A stretch of 64,000 nucleotides of DNA, taken from the NCBI GenBank assembly GCA_021399435.1, contig JAJTUP010000026.1:620001-684000 (forward strand), written 5' to 3'. Within the stretch, counting starts at the first letter, position 1. Each line of letters opens with the position of its first letter. The position numbers were made by a program, and so were the translations under genes. Source of the stretch: Diaporthe sp. PMI_573 (taxonomy: Eukaryota; Ascomycota; Sordariomycetes; Diaporthales; Diaporthaceae). This document shows positions 12,514 through 22,746 of the stretch, in pieces. The notes under the pieces were generated by a model. That model was not told the DNA's origin and did no database searches. It saw nothing but the letters and a program-made list of their open reading frames with translations.

Positions 12514-13776
12514 AGGTCGAATCAGGAAGAGCCATCCCGCGTGGCCCCAATCTCCCTATTGGTCTTCTGCCCCCCTTCGGGGCCCAATATCCTTTCCTGC
12601 ACACCATCCAGGCGAACCTAACTCCCCCGGCTTCTTCTTTTCCCTTCGGCCAAAGGTTCGAGTTCTTGGTTGATTCTCACAGCCTGGAGATCCCCTTCAG
12701 CAGAACTCAATTCCCACCCAAGGTGCTTACTGTGCTTACCTGGGCATTGAATCCTCCCACGGCCTCCTCCTTCGCCTCTCCTTGCTGCTACCACTGGGTA
12801 CCCTCGACCTCGCCTTCGCCTCATTCCCCCTTCTCCTACTCCTCGTCCTCGTCCTCGTCCTCCTCCTTCTTCTTAACCCTGATCTGACCCGTGTCCCTTG
12901 TGTGCCTCCTGGCTCTGTGCCCTGTGCCCTGCCCTGCCCTGCCCTGCCCTATCCGTCCAATATACTCCACTCGCCGGTACGGATCACGGAGCTGGTAACC
13001 ACCTTCGGATGTTAGTGTTCGGCACAAGCTGCTGAGGCTCTCGGTCATAATAAGCCTGCTGCTGCTAGTTCAGGTTCCGTGCGAGACCCATCAACGTTCG
13101 TCGCCCAACTAAAAAAAAAACCCACATCCACAACCACCCGCACCCACCACCAGCACACCCTTACACCCTTCCGCGCCCGTGCGAAATCGATTTGACCCAT
13201 CCTCGCTGGTCCTGACCCGTTCCCCGTTCCCCGTTCCCCGTCGTCTTGGCCCTGAATCTGAATCGAATCTGAGAGAGCGCAGAACAGACACAGCCTAGCC
13301 AGTCTCCGCCGAACCCACGCCTGGCTTCGATCGCCGTTGCCCTTCAGTCCATCTCGTCTCTTTGTTCATCAACCTCGTCGTTCATTCTAAAGTCGTTCAT
13401 TTCCTCCCCACCTGGTTGGACACACATATACACACATCCGCACTATAGCTACATGGGACTACACCCCGCCTTGTCCGTGTAATAGCACGCTGGCCCTTGC
13501 CAACCTCACCACCAGCGCGAATCGACTAACCAACCTCCCGCGATTTGAGAACACCACGAGACTGAAAATCAACCCATCCCGCTTTCAGTCCCCCCCCCTC
13601 AAGGACGTCACCCCTTCCGCCCCGCAATACGGGCCACGTCTTCCTCGCGCCATACGCACTTATTTTTCTCACTTTCCTCTCTATTGGCCCTCCGCACTCG
13701 TCTTTGACACAGGAACACAGAGGGAACCTCGCCGGGATTCAAGCATTCGACTTGAGCCCAAGGAAACAAATGCGCC

Positions 13777-15380
13777 ATGGCTACTACAGAACAGTCCCGT
13801 CCCGCTTCGCAGAAGCTTCCCGCAGGGCTGGCCGGTGTTCTAAATCCTTCCGACGACAATAGGGACTCGGCTTACTACTCGAGCACCGACGCATCTAGCA
13901 AACGTGAGTCGAGCCCTCGCGGTGGCGGTAGTGCTTGTGCTCAATTGACTCGAGAGCTGACCTTGCCCCCTTGTGCCGGTAGACACTTCAGCCGCGTCAT
14001 ACCATGCTGTCAATGTCTTCAGCCCTACGAATGGTGGCTTCCACCAGTCACAAAACGACAAGACGCCCTCGCCCACCACCACCAACCTGCTTCCGCAGCC
14101 TCTGATATCCCCCGTCACCAGCAGCATGAGCGTTGCGTCAATCGTGTCTCCGACCAGCCCTGCGGGCCCCGACGCACGGTATGTGGACCGCCACCTATCC
14201 ATCGACTCCGCCCCCAACAGCGCTACCTTGGCCGTCGATGCGGGCGAGCCCATGTCCAGGCGCGAGAGCGTCGACAGCCGCATGAACCAGGACTTTGGGG
14301 GCATGAGGCTCGGCGCATCCCCCTACGCGAGCAACAACCACTCTACGACCTCGATCCAAAACACGCTGCAACAACAACGGAATCCCAGGACGGGAGGCAT
14401 GGAGAGCTTGTCAGTCCACCGCATCTCAAATGGCTATCAGCCCAGCACCGAGCGCAACCCCATCGATGGCACCATCAAGGTCGTCCGGACCGCGCCGACG
14501 ATCACGGGCCCCACCACCGGCACCATCGCTCGCGCCGCCGAGCCCACCAAGGGTCAGGCTTGGGCCTTCCCGGAAGAGGAACTACATCGCATGCCGTCGG
14601 GAGCCCAGTCGCTCATCGACTCGAGGAGGAGCAGCGTGGCAGAGTCGTTTGCCAGCAGCCAGTGGACTGCCGAGTCGAGACTGCCACCAGGCCAGCGGAG
14701 GTTGGACGAAGGCCTCACACCTCCTGATTACCAGCGCATGTCGAGTAATTCGGGCGAGTTCCCCGCGGTCCACCACCACTCGCTACAACACAAACAACTA
14801 GGGGATCTGCAGGCTGAGGACGCCGCCGCGCAGGCTGGTGCACAGCCATACAGCAGGACACCGGAGCTGCGAGTCAGCCACAAGCTCGCGGAGAGGAAGC
14901 GCAGGACGGAGATGAAAGAACTCTTCGAGCAACTGAGGGATCTGATGCCGCAGGAGAGGGGCTCCAAGGCGTCCAAGTGGGAAATCCTGTCCAAAGGTCA
15001 GTCGAAAGCTCAACACGACGGTTTGAGGCGGAACCTTGACTGACCATACTGCAGCTATCACCGAGCACCAACGACAGTCTGACACTATCAAGTACCTGCA
15101 GCAGCAGAATCATACGATCGTGAGTGATGTGGACATGATGAGGCGCGAGCTTGCCGCGGCCAGGATGGAGAACTCGCAGCTGAGGGGGGAGCTGAGCGCC
15201 GGTTCCCACAATTCGGCACCCCCTACCGGCTCGTTTGCTCAGAAAGACGCCCAACGCCCAGAACTGCCTCCCCTGCGGTCGCTTAGCGGCGAGGTGCCTA
15301 CGGCTCCCGAGTCCATGGCAGGTGTCCAGTATGAGCAGCCTAGGTTCGCCGGCTACCGCGCACCCGATGCCAGATACTAG
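13777..15380 (+). CDS. bHLH transcription factor (class B type basic region)
   Basis: Three exons (13777-13903, 13983-14996, 15055-15380) join with phases 1 and 1 to 488 residues. The first 340 residues are Ser/Thr/Pro-rich and disordered, with short Gln/Asn patches. The DNA-binding region begins at about residue 341 with SHKLAERKRRTEMKELFEQL. His342, Glu346 and Arg350 form the H-E-R triad that reads CACGTG. Loop and helix 2 follow (MPQERGSKASKWEILSKAI), and the second intron splits helix 2. After it comes a coiled-coil-like stretch (IKYLQQQNHTIVSDVDMMRR and onward, to about residue 430), which should extend the dimer as in bHLH-zip proteins. It is a nuclear regulator. Fungal relatives are often filed as HLH factor GlcD gamma-like, and no target is known to me. 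The very long pyrimidine-rich upstream region suggests a long 5' leader. Confidence 0.88.
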
Positions 15381-17331
15381 AGGGCCAATGCGTGGGGTCA
15401 GTACCCTCAGCGCTGCTGACATACTGGGACCCGACACGAATAATGCTCTAAAGCTTGGGTGACTCTACCGTGAGATACGGCGCGCGACTGGATCTGTTGA
15501 TCCGTGATGGTGAGTATCGGACTGCGATGATTCGACCGCCAGCGTCCTTGACAACACAAGAACAAGCGCCTTTGTTTCATCTGGATCGTTCACTTCAATT
15601 TTCACAATGGGGATGATTTGATGGCGTACGAAATGACGATACCTTTTCTGGGCATTCCCTCGAGCAACTGGTGGATCAACCCCTTCTTCGCCAACGTTGA
15701 CGTGATCCAGAGTCTTGGATAACGGCAAGTCCACGAGCCTTCGCCTCTGGCCCTACGAGCCCCTTCGATTGTGGCAGCAAGCAGCACTCGTCCGTGTCAT
15801 GCCTCTTCATGGCTTGTTCCCTTCGGCCTTGGGCCACAGCGTCTCGCAGCCACGACCGGACCAGGACCATGGATCGCTCCACTCTTCCTCTTTCCCCTGC
15901 AGCAACCACTTTGCAGGTTTCTTTTGTCTATCCAGAAAGCAAAGAAGAGATGTGGCAGATATGCGGCCAACCGGGCTGTGCCCATTCGAAGGCTTTGGGT
16001 TTTTTTCTTGGTCTTCTTTTTTATGTTTCTCGCAGTGAGGAGAGAGAAAAGCGTCGGAGAGACTTGGGCATATCGGATTGCCACTTTTACTTTGTGTGTG
16101 CTCGGTTCTATGTTGATTGATGGATTGCATATACCCATTGTAACTTCACTCAGGCGTCTGTCCACAGTTGGTCGTGGTGGTGTGGGAGCGATTGTGTCTC
16201 AACACGGACGGGCCGTGTCAGCCCTGGGAGACAGGGGGGACGGCGCAATGTACAGACACTTCTCCTGAGGACTACTATTACAACCTTGCAGGACGGGCCA
16301 TATATTTTGGGATCGCAACTGTGCTTGCGAGGATATTAGGCAGTGGACTGGGGGATCAAAACTGGGGTGGGGTGGGGTGGGGTGAGGGAGGAGGGCCAGA
16401 CGTGTTGTTTGATCTGTGTCCAGGCCTAATGATTATTCGCCAGGAAGAGGGGGTCCCGGGGGGGGGGACCCGAGGCATCAAGAGGCCATCTTTATTAGAC
16501 GTACTGTGAAGATGTACAACCGCGTCTTGTCAGGCTGGCTCTGCTTGCCAATTCCAACCGAGAGGGCAGCACAGGGCTCTATAATCCAAATCAAATATAT
16601 TTATAAACATATATATGGCCATATATATATGTGGCTTCATACATCTCCACGACCATCGTGGTCCCTACCCGCCCCGAAACCATCGCTTTCATGCCGGATC
16701 TGGACCTGGATCTGACTGAATCTGGACCTCCTTCGGGATGCCCTAGTGTGCGCGGGCGGCCGTGTTCTGTTGGTTCTCAGACCGCGTCTCCAGATAGCTG
16801 GGCGTCTTCACATGCTAGAAATCTGATGTGAGCAGGCCTGGACCAGGGTGGGCGCCTGGAATCCGGGGACGGCGGCTCGAGTCGCGGAGGCTTACGGGCG
16901 GCGAGCACCTTGCGTCATGCTGAGTAGCCGTGCGTGGGTCGTGGGGAAACCCTACCTGGACCTGGCCTAACACGCCTAGCCGACCGCATGTGCCCGTTGG
17001 CCGACTGTTGTTCCTCAACCCGGGACACCAGTTGCCGCCCCTCGACATTGTTCAGTAATTTGCCGACCTGCTTCTCACATAGACGCATCTGGAGTCTATT
17101 CTTTGCCTCGAACCTGCCCCTGGTCGGGACTCTGCCTTGGTTGTTTCTCCTCCCCTTGCTCGTTGCGCGCCCAACGTCACCCGCATTTGGGGTACCACCG
17201 TGCCGGGGCAGTCGCCAGTGCCCATACCGTTGTGCCGAGGTAACGGGCTGAAGCAACTTGGAAGCCATCCCCCCCGCCGCCCCCTTTTCACGATAACGGC
17301 CAGCACGTACACAAGCACAGATTTCTCAATC
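15381..17331. other. Intergenic between the bHLH and PMP24 genes
   Basis: No gene seen. It holds a very regular G-quadruplex motif (16364-16382), a run of nine G near 16460, and a 20-bp AT palindrome centred on GGCC (16609-16628), which lies in an AT-rich patch and could form a hairpin. Confidence 0.55.
16364..16382 (+). other. G-quadruplex motif with single-T loops
   Basis: GGGGTGGGGTGGGGTGGGG: four runs of four G, each separated by one T, followed by further G runs (GAGGG, GAGGAGGG) to about 16397. Short single-base loops are the most stable G4 class. It lies about 1 kb after the bHLH stop and 950 bp before the PMP24 ATG. Confidence 0.8.
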
Positions 17332-18240
17332 ATGTCGTCCTCACTACAGGGCATACAGGTGAGCGCCTTACCCCAGTTGGTGGAGTGACATGATGGAGGC
17401 TCGGGGGTTGAGGACATGAATTCGGCGCATGCGAAAGAAGCACACTGCTGCGTTGGCTTGGGCCCGGCCGGCCATGAGCCATGAGCCATGAGCCATGAGC
17501 CTGAACTTGCGCTGACGCAACGCAGACCGCGATCGAGCGCATAATCCTCGACCCAAAATACCATGACGTCCTCGCCGTGCTCAAGGGCGCCCGCAACGGT
17601 GCCGTGTACGGCACCAAGGTGCGCTTCCCGCACGCCCTGGTCATGATCTGCCTGTTCCGGTCCGGCACGTAAGTTTGTAATCACGACCGACAACACCATC
17701 CTGCCCGCTGACACAATCCCCGAAAGCATCCGCGAGAAGGCCTGGCTCATCTTCCGCGCCACGTGCACGCACGCGCGCAACCTGGCCAAGTTCGCGACAA
17801 TCTACAAGCTGACGTGCCTGATCCTCAAGCACCTGGGCCCGACGCCGGGCAAGGAGGGCGCGCACGACAGCCTGGTGGCGGGGCTGGTGGGCGGGTACAT
17901 GGTCTTCGGGAGGCGGTCGCCGCGGTCGGGCCGCATCTCGAGCGTCAACCAGCAGATCGTCATCTACGTGTTCGCGCGCGTCGTGCTGGCGCTGGCCAAG
18001 CTGTCTGTGCGGGAGGGCTCGCCGTTCGCCCTGCCCGTCGTGTCGCGGGGCAAGGCCGCCGACGCCGTCAGCTACTACGCCTGGCCCGTCTTCGCCAGCG
18101 CCAGCTGGGGCATGGTCATGTGGCTGTTCCGCTGGCACCCCGAAGCCCTGCAGCCCAGCCTGCGGTCTAGTATGACCTACATCTACGCGCAGAGCGACCA
18201 CTGGGACGGGCTGAGGAACTATGTTTGGCATAACAAATAG
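17332..18240 (+). CDS. Peroxisomal membrane protein PMP24/PXMP4 (Tim17-like fold)
   Basis: Three exons (17332-17358, 17526-17668, 17727-18240) give 227 residues. The conserved core is present: KYHDVLAVLKGARNGAVYG, KVRFPHALVMICLFRSGT, REKAWLIFRATCTHARNLA, GPTPGKEGAHDSLVAGLVGG and SVNQQIVIYVFARVVLALAK. These are signatures of the PXMP4/PMP24 family, small four-helix proteins of the peroxisome membrane related to Tim17/22/23. Exon 1 codes only nine residues. Intron 1 (167 nt) contains four copies of CATGAGC (17473-17500). The last exon contains one arm (18027-18088) of a perfect 62-bp inverted repeat whose other arm lies just after the stop codon, so the transcript can fold back on its own coding sequence. 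The gene is convergent with the GT69 gene. Confidence 0.88.
17473..17500. repeat. CATGAGC x4 in PMP24 intron 1
   Basis: Four exact tandem copies of a 7-bp unit close to the 3' end of intron 1, about 25 nt before the acceptor at 17525. Confidence 0.9.
18027..18088 (+). repeat. 62-bp perfect inverted repeat, arm 1 (coding)
   Basis: Lies in the last PMP24 exon, covering roughly the segment that codes FALPVVSRGKAADAVSYYAW and a few more residues. Every base of 18027-18088 is the reverse complement of 18259-18320. Identity stops sharply at both ends. Confidence 0.95.
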
Positions 18241-18585
18241 GTGGGCGTGCGGGCATGTCGGGCCAGGCGTAGTAGCTGACGGCGTCGGCGGCCTTGCCCC
18301 GCGACACGACGGGCAGGGCGTTCTTGTACGGCATTTAGGCGTTTTGGAAGTGCTCATCTCTGGTTTTGGATGGTAGGAAGGGATAGGGGATAGGCGCAGG
18401 TGGGACAAGCACACGTAGAGTACCCCGTCCGACGTTGGGACAGCATATCACAAGACCTGTATAGATGTAGACAGCAAACAGCATGTGGTTCCGAAAACTC
18501 GTGGGCGAGGCTGGATTTTCGGTTTGAAGGTGTTTGTTTGGGTTCATTTCCTATCTTCTCTCGAATTTCTATGTGATGCTTGATT
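18241..18585. other. Convergent 3' flanks of PMP24 and GT69 genes
   Basis: This short gap must hold both 3' UTRs. Its left third is the second arm of the inverted repeat. The remainder shows no gene and is AT-richer near the GT69 stop. Confidence 0.6.
18259..18320 (-). repeat. 62-bp perfect inverted repeat, arm 2 (3' UTR)
   Basis: Begins 19 nt after the PMP24 stop codon and is the exact reverse complement of 18027-18088. The spacer between arms is 170 nt. In the mRNA the two arms would pair into a 62-bp perfect duplex that sequesters the end of the coding region. Confidence 0.95.
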
Positions 18586-19890
18586 TTATAAATGCCGCCA
18601 CCCGTTCATCCACATGATCTGTTTCTCGTTGATCAAGCAGGAAACCCCAGGCTCGCGCCGGGGCTCACCGTCAGGAGCGTCTGCCACCCACTGCCGCAGC
18701 CTCTTGGCGACGGTGGCGCCCTCGACGTGGTGCGAGAGGCGGGCCCTCCATCTCAACCAGCGATTGGCCCAGGCGCCGGCGACGGTCGCCCACGTACCCG
18801 GGAACCGCTCACCGTGCCGCGCGCGGACGACCTCGAAGGCCGGGGCGCTGTAGGCGACGCGCACGTTGGGGTTGAGCCACACGCCGCGGGCGGCCTCGGC
18901 ACTGAGCGGGTTGTCGGCGTGGACGAGGCAGCACTCGCTGCCCTCGAGGTGCAGGTCGGCGAGGGCGTCCGGGATGGCGCGGAAGCGCAGGGGCGGGTCG
19001 GCGCGGAAGGGGGCGGCGTCGAAGATGACCATGCCGTTCCAGCACGAAGCGACGCGCACGGGTTCTGAGCGCAGGGCCGCATCCCGCGCCGCCCCTCCCT
19101 GGAACCACGGCCAGTAGTTGCTGGCCGTCTTGCGGCCCTCGCCGTCGCGCAGCGCGAACGTGTCGTAGTAGGCCGGCGGATGCTTGTAGTCCATGCTGCA
19201 GGCGGCCGCGTAGGCGCCGTCCCGCGTGTGGAGCAGCGTCACAAAGTCCTCGACGTCGAAGATGACGTCGTTGATCCACAGCACCTTGTCGAATGTGACG
19301 CCCCGGCGCTCTTCGGCCTGGGGCATCGGCTCCATGGCGCGGTTGCGCTCGCGGGCGAGGTACGTGATGCGCCGCTTGTCGTAAACCTTGTCCTCCTGGT
19401 TCCAGATCCAGCCCTCCTGGCGCGGGGCGTCCGGGGCGGGGCGCGCCCACATGTCGTCGAGCTGCTGCCAAACCGTCTGCCCGAGCGTGATGGTGTTGGG
19501 GACGTGGCGGTCGTCCAGCTGGGCCTTGAGGGCCGCCAGCTTGTCCTTTGTGTCGTCCTGCGAACCGGACTCGAGGGCGGAGAAGTACACATTGGCGGAG
19601 CCGAGGTAGTCGACGAGGGCGAGGACGGCGGCGCCCCACTCGGGTAGGATCGCGCCGGTGTTGCGATGGACCGAGACTATGAAGAAGGATTGATTGCCGC
19701 CGCTGCCGCCGCCACCGCCGCTGCTGCCCGGAGCGTGGCGCTCGAGGGAGGAGAGAGTCGTTCGGGAGGTGATTGGTCTGTGGCGGAGGAGTAGGATGAC
19801 GTCGATGGCGAAGAAGAACAGCAGCAGGGCGAGTATGGAACGCCTCCTCTGTCGCAGGCGCCGGAGGAGTCGTCGGGAGGAGATGATCAT
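18586..19890 (-). CDS. GT69-family alpha-1,3-mannosyltransferase (CMT1/CAP59 type)
   Basis: Single exon of 434 residues from the ATG at 19890. Frame stays open upstream of it but has no other ATG. A short Arg-rich cytosolic tail (SSRRLLRRLRQRRRS) precedes one membrane anchor (ILALLLFFFAIDVILLL, about residues 18-36), then a Gly/Ser stem: a Golgi type II enzyme. The luminal domain carries the family pattern: SFFIVSVHRNTGAILPEW, ALVDYLGSANVYFSALESGS, RRITYLARERNRAMEP, FDKVLWINDVIFDVEDFVTL with acidic residues fit for metal and sugar-nucleotide binding, ACSMDY, and the C-terminal SCWNGMVIFDA and GSECCLVHAD blocks. Cryptococcal relatives build capsule mannan. In ascomycetes the acceptor is not established, probably cell-wall or secreted glycans. 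Confidence 0.85.
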   Translation of the reverse strand: MIISSRRLLRRLRQRRRSILALLLFFFAIDVILLLRHRPITSRTTLSSLERHAPGSSGGGGGSGGNQSFFIVSVHRNTGAILPEWGAAVLALVDYLGSANVYFSALESGSQDDTKDKLAALKAQLDDRHVPNTITLGQTVWQQLDDMWARPAPDAPRQEGWIWNQEDKVYDKRRITYLARERNRAMEPMPQAEERRGVTFDKVLWINDVIFDVEDFVTLLHTRDGAYAAACSMDYKHPPAYYDTFALRDGEGRKTASNYWPWFQGGAARDAALRSEPVRVASCWNGMVIFDAAPFRADPPLRFRAIPDALADLHLEGSECCLVHADNPLSAEAARGVWLNPNVRVAYSAPAFEVVRARHGERFPGTWATVAGAWANRWLRWRARLSHHVEGATVAKRLRQWVADAPDGEPRREPGVSCLINEKQIMWMNGWRHL

Positions 19891-20713
19891 GGCAGGTGGG
19901 AAGGCGTGGTGGTCATGACTGTCTGCAGGGAGAGTCTTGGCCACGAGAGCTTCCAGAGGCCTCGAGAGGGCTGCTTCATATTTGAGCGAGGTCGTCAGAG
20001 GAGATGGAAGTGAAGGTGCTCAGGCTCCGTCGCAGGGGTGCAGGGGCAGTGCAGTGTGCAGTGCGGCGCACAAGCAAAAGCCAAGGAAGGGGAACCGAAA
20101 GGGAGGCAACGAGGTGAGCTCTGGCACCTGACGGCGGGCGAGATTGTCGCAGGATCACAGCGCTACCCACCGGGTGAGCTCTCCGTCCAGCCCTCCGTGG
20201 GTTGCGCGCATGCGGCCAAGGCTCGTAGCTGCCTGTAGCTGCCTGCAGGCGTGCAGGCGTGCAGGCGTGCGCGAGTGGTCTGGCGCAATCGGGTGGCTCC
20301 TTCCATCACACCTGTTGCAGACCCCTGCTGCCCTGACATGGGACCTCGCCCTTGCACGCCTGGGTGCCCAGAATAAAGGTCGTCTCGCTTGTTGTTGAAC
20401 GAAAGTGACCAGAGAGATCCATATCAAATGAAGTGCGCACATGATGAGCATTGCTGTCTGTTCTAAATCGGTCCCGGTGCAGCGTTCCGCGAGCAACGTG
20501 CTGCACGAATGTGAGACAATGGCGATGGGCACCCTCGAGAGATATGCAGCGGGGCCCGTCTCACAGCGCTTGCGAGCACGAGGACCTGACCTCGTGGTGA
20601 TACAAAAAGACGGCAAAATACCTCGCCTTGACATTGCTTCTGCATGCTCCACCACTCTATCTGCTCTGCCGTAAACGCCCAGAGACTCATCACAGACCCA
20701 GGGAGGACAGGCC
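19891..20713. other. Intergenic between GT69 and aldolase genes
   Basis: Promoter side of the GT69 gene and 3' flank of the aldolase gene. It contains three copies of GCAGGCGT (20245-20268). No coding frame is supported. Confidence 0.55.
20245..20268. repeat. GCAGGCGT x3 tandem repeat
   Basis: Three exact 8-bp copies, preceded by a doubled GTAGCTGCCT. No gene is associated. Confidence 0.85.
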
Positions 20714-21903
20714 TCACGCAAGCCCCGCCTCAATCTCCGCCAGCTCCTCGAGCGTCTCCTGGATCGCCTTCTTCTCGTCAGCCGACGGCTCCAGGTACGG
20801 CCTGCGGGGCTTGAACCTGTCCGCGGCGTTCCCGAGGCCGGCCAGCTTGGCCGAGTGCATGGACGCGGCGTACTTGACGGCCGCGATGCCCGCCTTGCAC
20901 GGCTGCTCGGCCAGCGCCGCCTTGCGGTGCAGCGCCATTGCCTCGTCCGTCTTGCCCTCATGCCAAAGCTGGTAGATGCGCGAGATGGTCCGCGGGAACA
21001 CATTGGCGAACCCAGCGATGCACCCTGCCGACCCGCTCGATAGCCCGCCCAGGAGGAAGTCCGACTGCCCCCCGAACGTCGCGAACTCGTCCGGTGGGAG
21101 CACGGCGGCCAGGCGCACGATCTTGGCCACGGACCCGCACGTCAGCTTGACGCCCACGATGTTCGAGTGCCGGCGCGCCAGCTTGCTGATGGTGCCAGAG
21201 TCAAGGTCGATGCCGTTGCAAACGGCCGGGAAGTTGTAGATGACAATCGGCAGCTTGCTGCTGCCCGCCACGTCGTCGAAGAAGCGCTCCACCACCGCCG
21301 CCGTCGTCTGCTTGCCAAAGTACCCCGGCGGCAGGCACAGCACGTAGTTGGCCCCCGCCGCCGCCGCGTCGTCGATGAACTCGAGCACCTGCCGTGTGGA
21401 GTGGCCCCCGACGCCCGCCATGATGGGGTAGTCTGGCCCGAGTGCTTTTCGCGCCGTGGCGAGCAGCTCCTTGCGCTCCTCCCTCTTGACGGCCGGGGGG
21501 GCGCCGTTGTCAGCGGGGTGCACCGTCACTGCGTCTGGGCCTGCGTCTGGGCCTGACACTGGGCCTGACACTGGGCCTGGGTACTCACGGTCAGGAGGAA
21601 GGTCTCCGCATTCGTTCCGAGGATGACCAGCCCGGTCAGTCCTGAGTCGGCGAGGTACGAGTAGTACTTTGCCTGGTCATCAAGCTCCAACGTGTCCGTC
21701 TCAGGGTTGAACACTGGCACGCTCAGAGTCAGCGGATCATGCTGACAACCAAGTTTATGAGAAACAATCTGCCACGGGCACGGCAATCCTGTGGACAGCT
21801 CAGCCAGGGCGGGCTACGCCGCCTCTGACGGAGCGCATGAGGTTGACTAACAAGTCACGGCCGGGCACCACACGCCGCTTGGGGGAATCTTCGAGGGCGC
21901 CAT
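20714..21903 (-). CDS. DapA-family aldolase (HOGA / deoxy-sugar acid aldolase type)
   Basis: Three exons on the minus strand (21903-21852, 21713-21589, 21484-20714) give 315 residues. The N-terminus MAPSKIPPSGVWCPAVTLFN is reached only by placing a first exon at 21903, where a GTTAGT donor joins in phase. The fold markers of the class I pyruvate aldolases are all present: GTNAE at 50-54 (counterpart of the GTTGE loop), the Tyr142 in IYNFPA that relays protons, and the Schiff-base Lys172 in GVKLTCG. Members include 4-hydroxy-2-oxoglutarate aldolase (hydroxyproline breakdown) and the fungal 2-keto-3-deoxy-L-galactonate aldolase of galacturonate use. Substrate cannot be told from sequence alone. 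Intron 2 (104 nt) is made largely of CAGGCCCAG-type repeats. No other pectin-pathway gene lies nearby. Confidence 0.88.
21536..21578. repeat. Imperfect 12-bp repeat inside an aldolase intron
   Basis: Four copies of about 12 bp (GGGCCTGCGTCT, then GGGCCTGACACT variants) fill the intron between 21485 and 21588. On the coding strand they read as Gln/Ala codons but run into a stop, which supports an intron. Confidence 0.75.
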
Positions 21904-22746
21904 GCTCAATGTATGCGTTCCAACACGGTGAGTAGTACCAAGCTCGGGTTAGGTTTTCCAATGGCCAAAGTAAAAAGAAGTGAACACACCTGGGGCACCA
22001 GTCAACAGCAGCTTGGTCAAGGCCAAAGTGAGGGGAGAATCCCATTTGACTGATTAGGCGGGTCAATCCTTACCGAACGGAAGAGTGCCCGACCAAGACC
22101 CCCCCCCCCCAGCCGATCACGGAGTTGGCACGGCTACCGACGGGCACCCGGGTGTTGGCACCGGAGACCGGAAAACGGGCACTTGTTCGTCCCCTCAGGA
22201 CCACAGTATCCGATCTTTCTGTGGACAAGAATCGCTATCCCCTTGCCAACTGTGACACAGTCCTGCATGAGCGTCGGCATCTGCTCTCGGGGGGCGGGGG
22301 CAGTCATCTAGTCACAGAGAGCCTCCTCTCAACGTCCTCCACCACTAACGACGTGACTTGAGACCAACACTTGCCGGAGCATGTCAGTGCGGAGCGAAAA
22401 CGTGGCCATCACACGGCATAACCACGTCCTCTTTTACACAAGAACACACAACAGTCACGGAACCAGGAGACACTTTGACGGTTGCTGCGCATGCCCAAAA
22501 AGGATGGTTATGTCCGCGCTGGATTACATTACTCCTGTATGCTACGCTACGCCTCCCGCCCATGACAATTCCCATGATATCTTGTAAACCCCACACAACC
22601 GCAAGCCTGAAGCCTATATGCATGTAAATGACCCACCAGAAAACGCCATCATGTCGATGTGATCACTACCACGAGCGATCATCGCCCGGCCCGTGTTCTT
22701 GGACCAGAGCCTATCGCACCTCAGCTTCACTCCACTGCCACAGCCC
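21904..22746. other. Intergenic between aldolase and palF genes
   Basis: Promoter of the aldolase gene and 3' flank of palF. It has a C run near 22100-22110. No gene is supported. Confidence 0.55.

Larger units (their letters stand above)
6414..13776. other. Long gene-poor stretch and 5' leader of the bHLH gene
   Basis: Nothing here supports a gene call. Several overlapping open frames occur, for example a 143-codon ATG frame on the minus strand at 7117-7548, but none has a recognisable domain. From about 11.8 to 13.7 kb the plus strand is dominated by C and T with repeated CCCCT- and TTCCC-like words, as in long fungal 5' leaders. It contains simple repeats: GT-rich 9641-9682, GGT run 10080-10100, TAGGTACC units 11590-11611, CAG x6 11686-11703, an 11-bp repeat 12481-12513, GCCCT units 12925-12953 and GTTCCCC units near 13209-13238. 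Confidence 0.55.

Noticed and set aside
16609..16628. 20-bp AT palindrome around GGCC as a terminator or attachment site
   Set aside because: It lies in low-complexity TA repeats where such palindromes arise by chance, and no gene end is adjacent.
17641..18414. 257-codon open frame antisense to PMP24
   Set aside because: It is a shadow of the strongly GC3-biased sense gene. It has no domain, and its start side includes the inverted-repeat arm.
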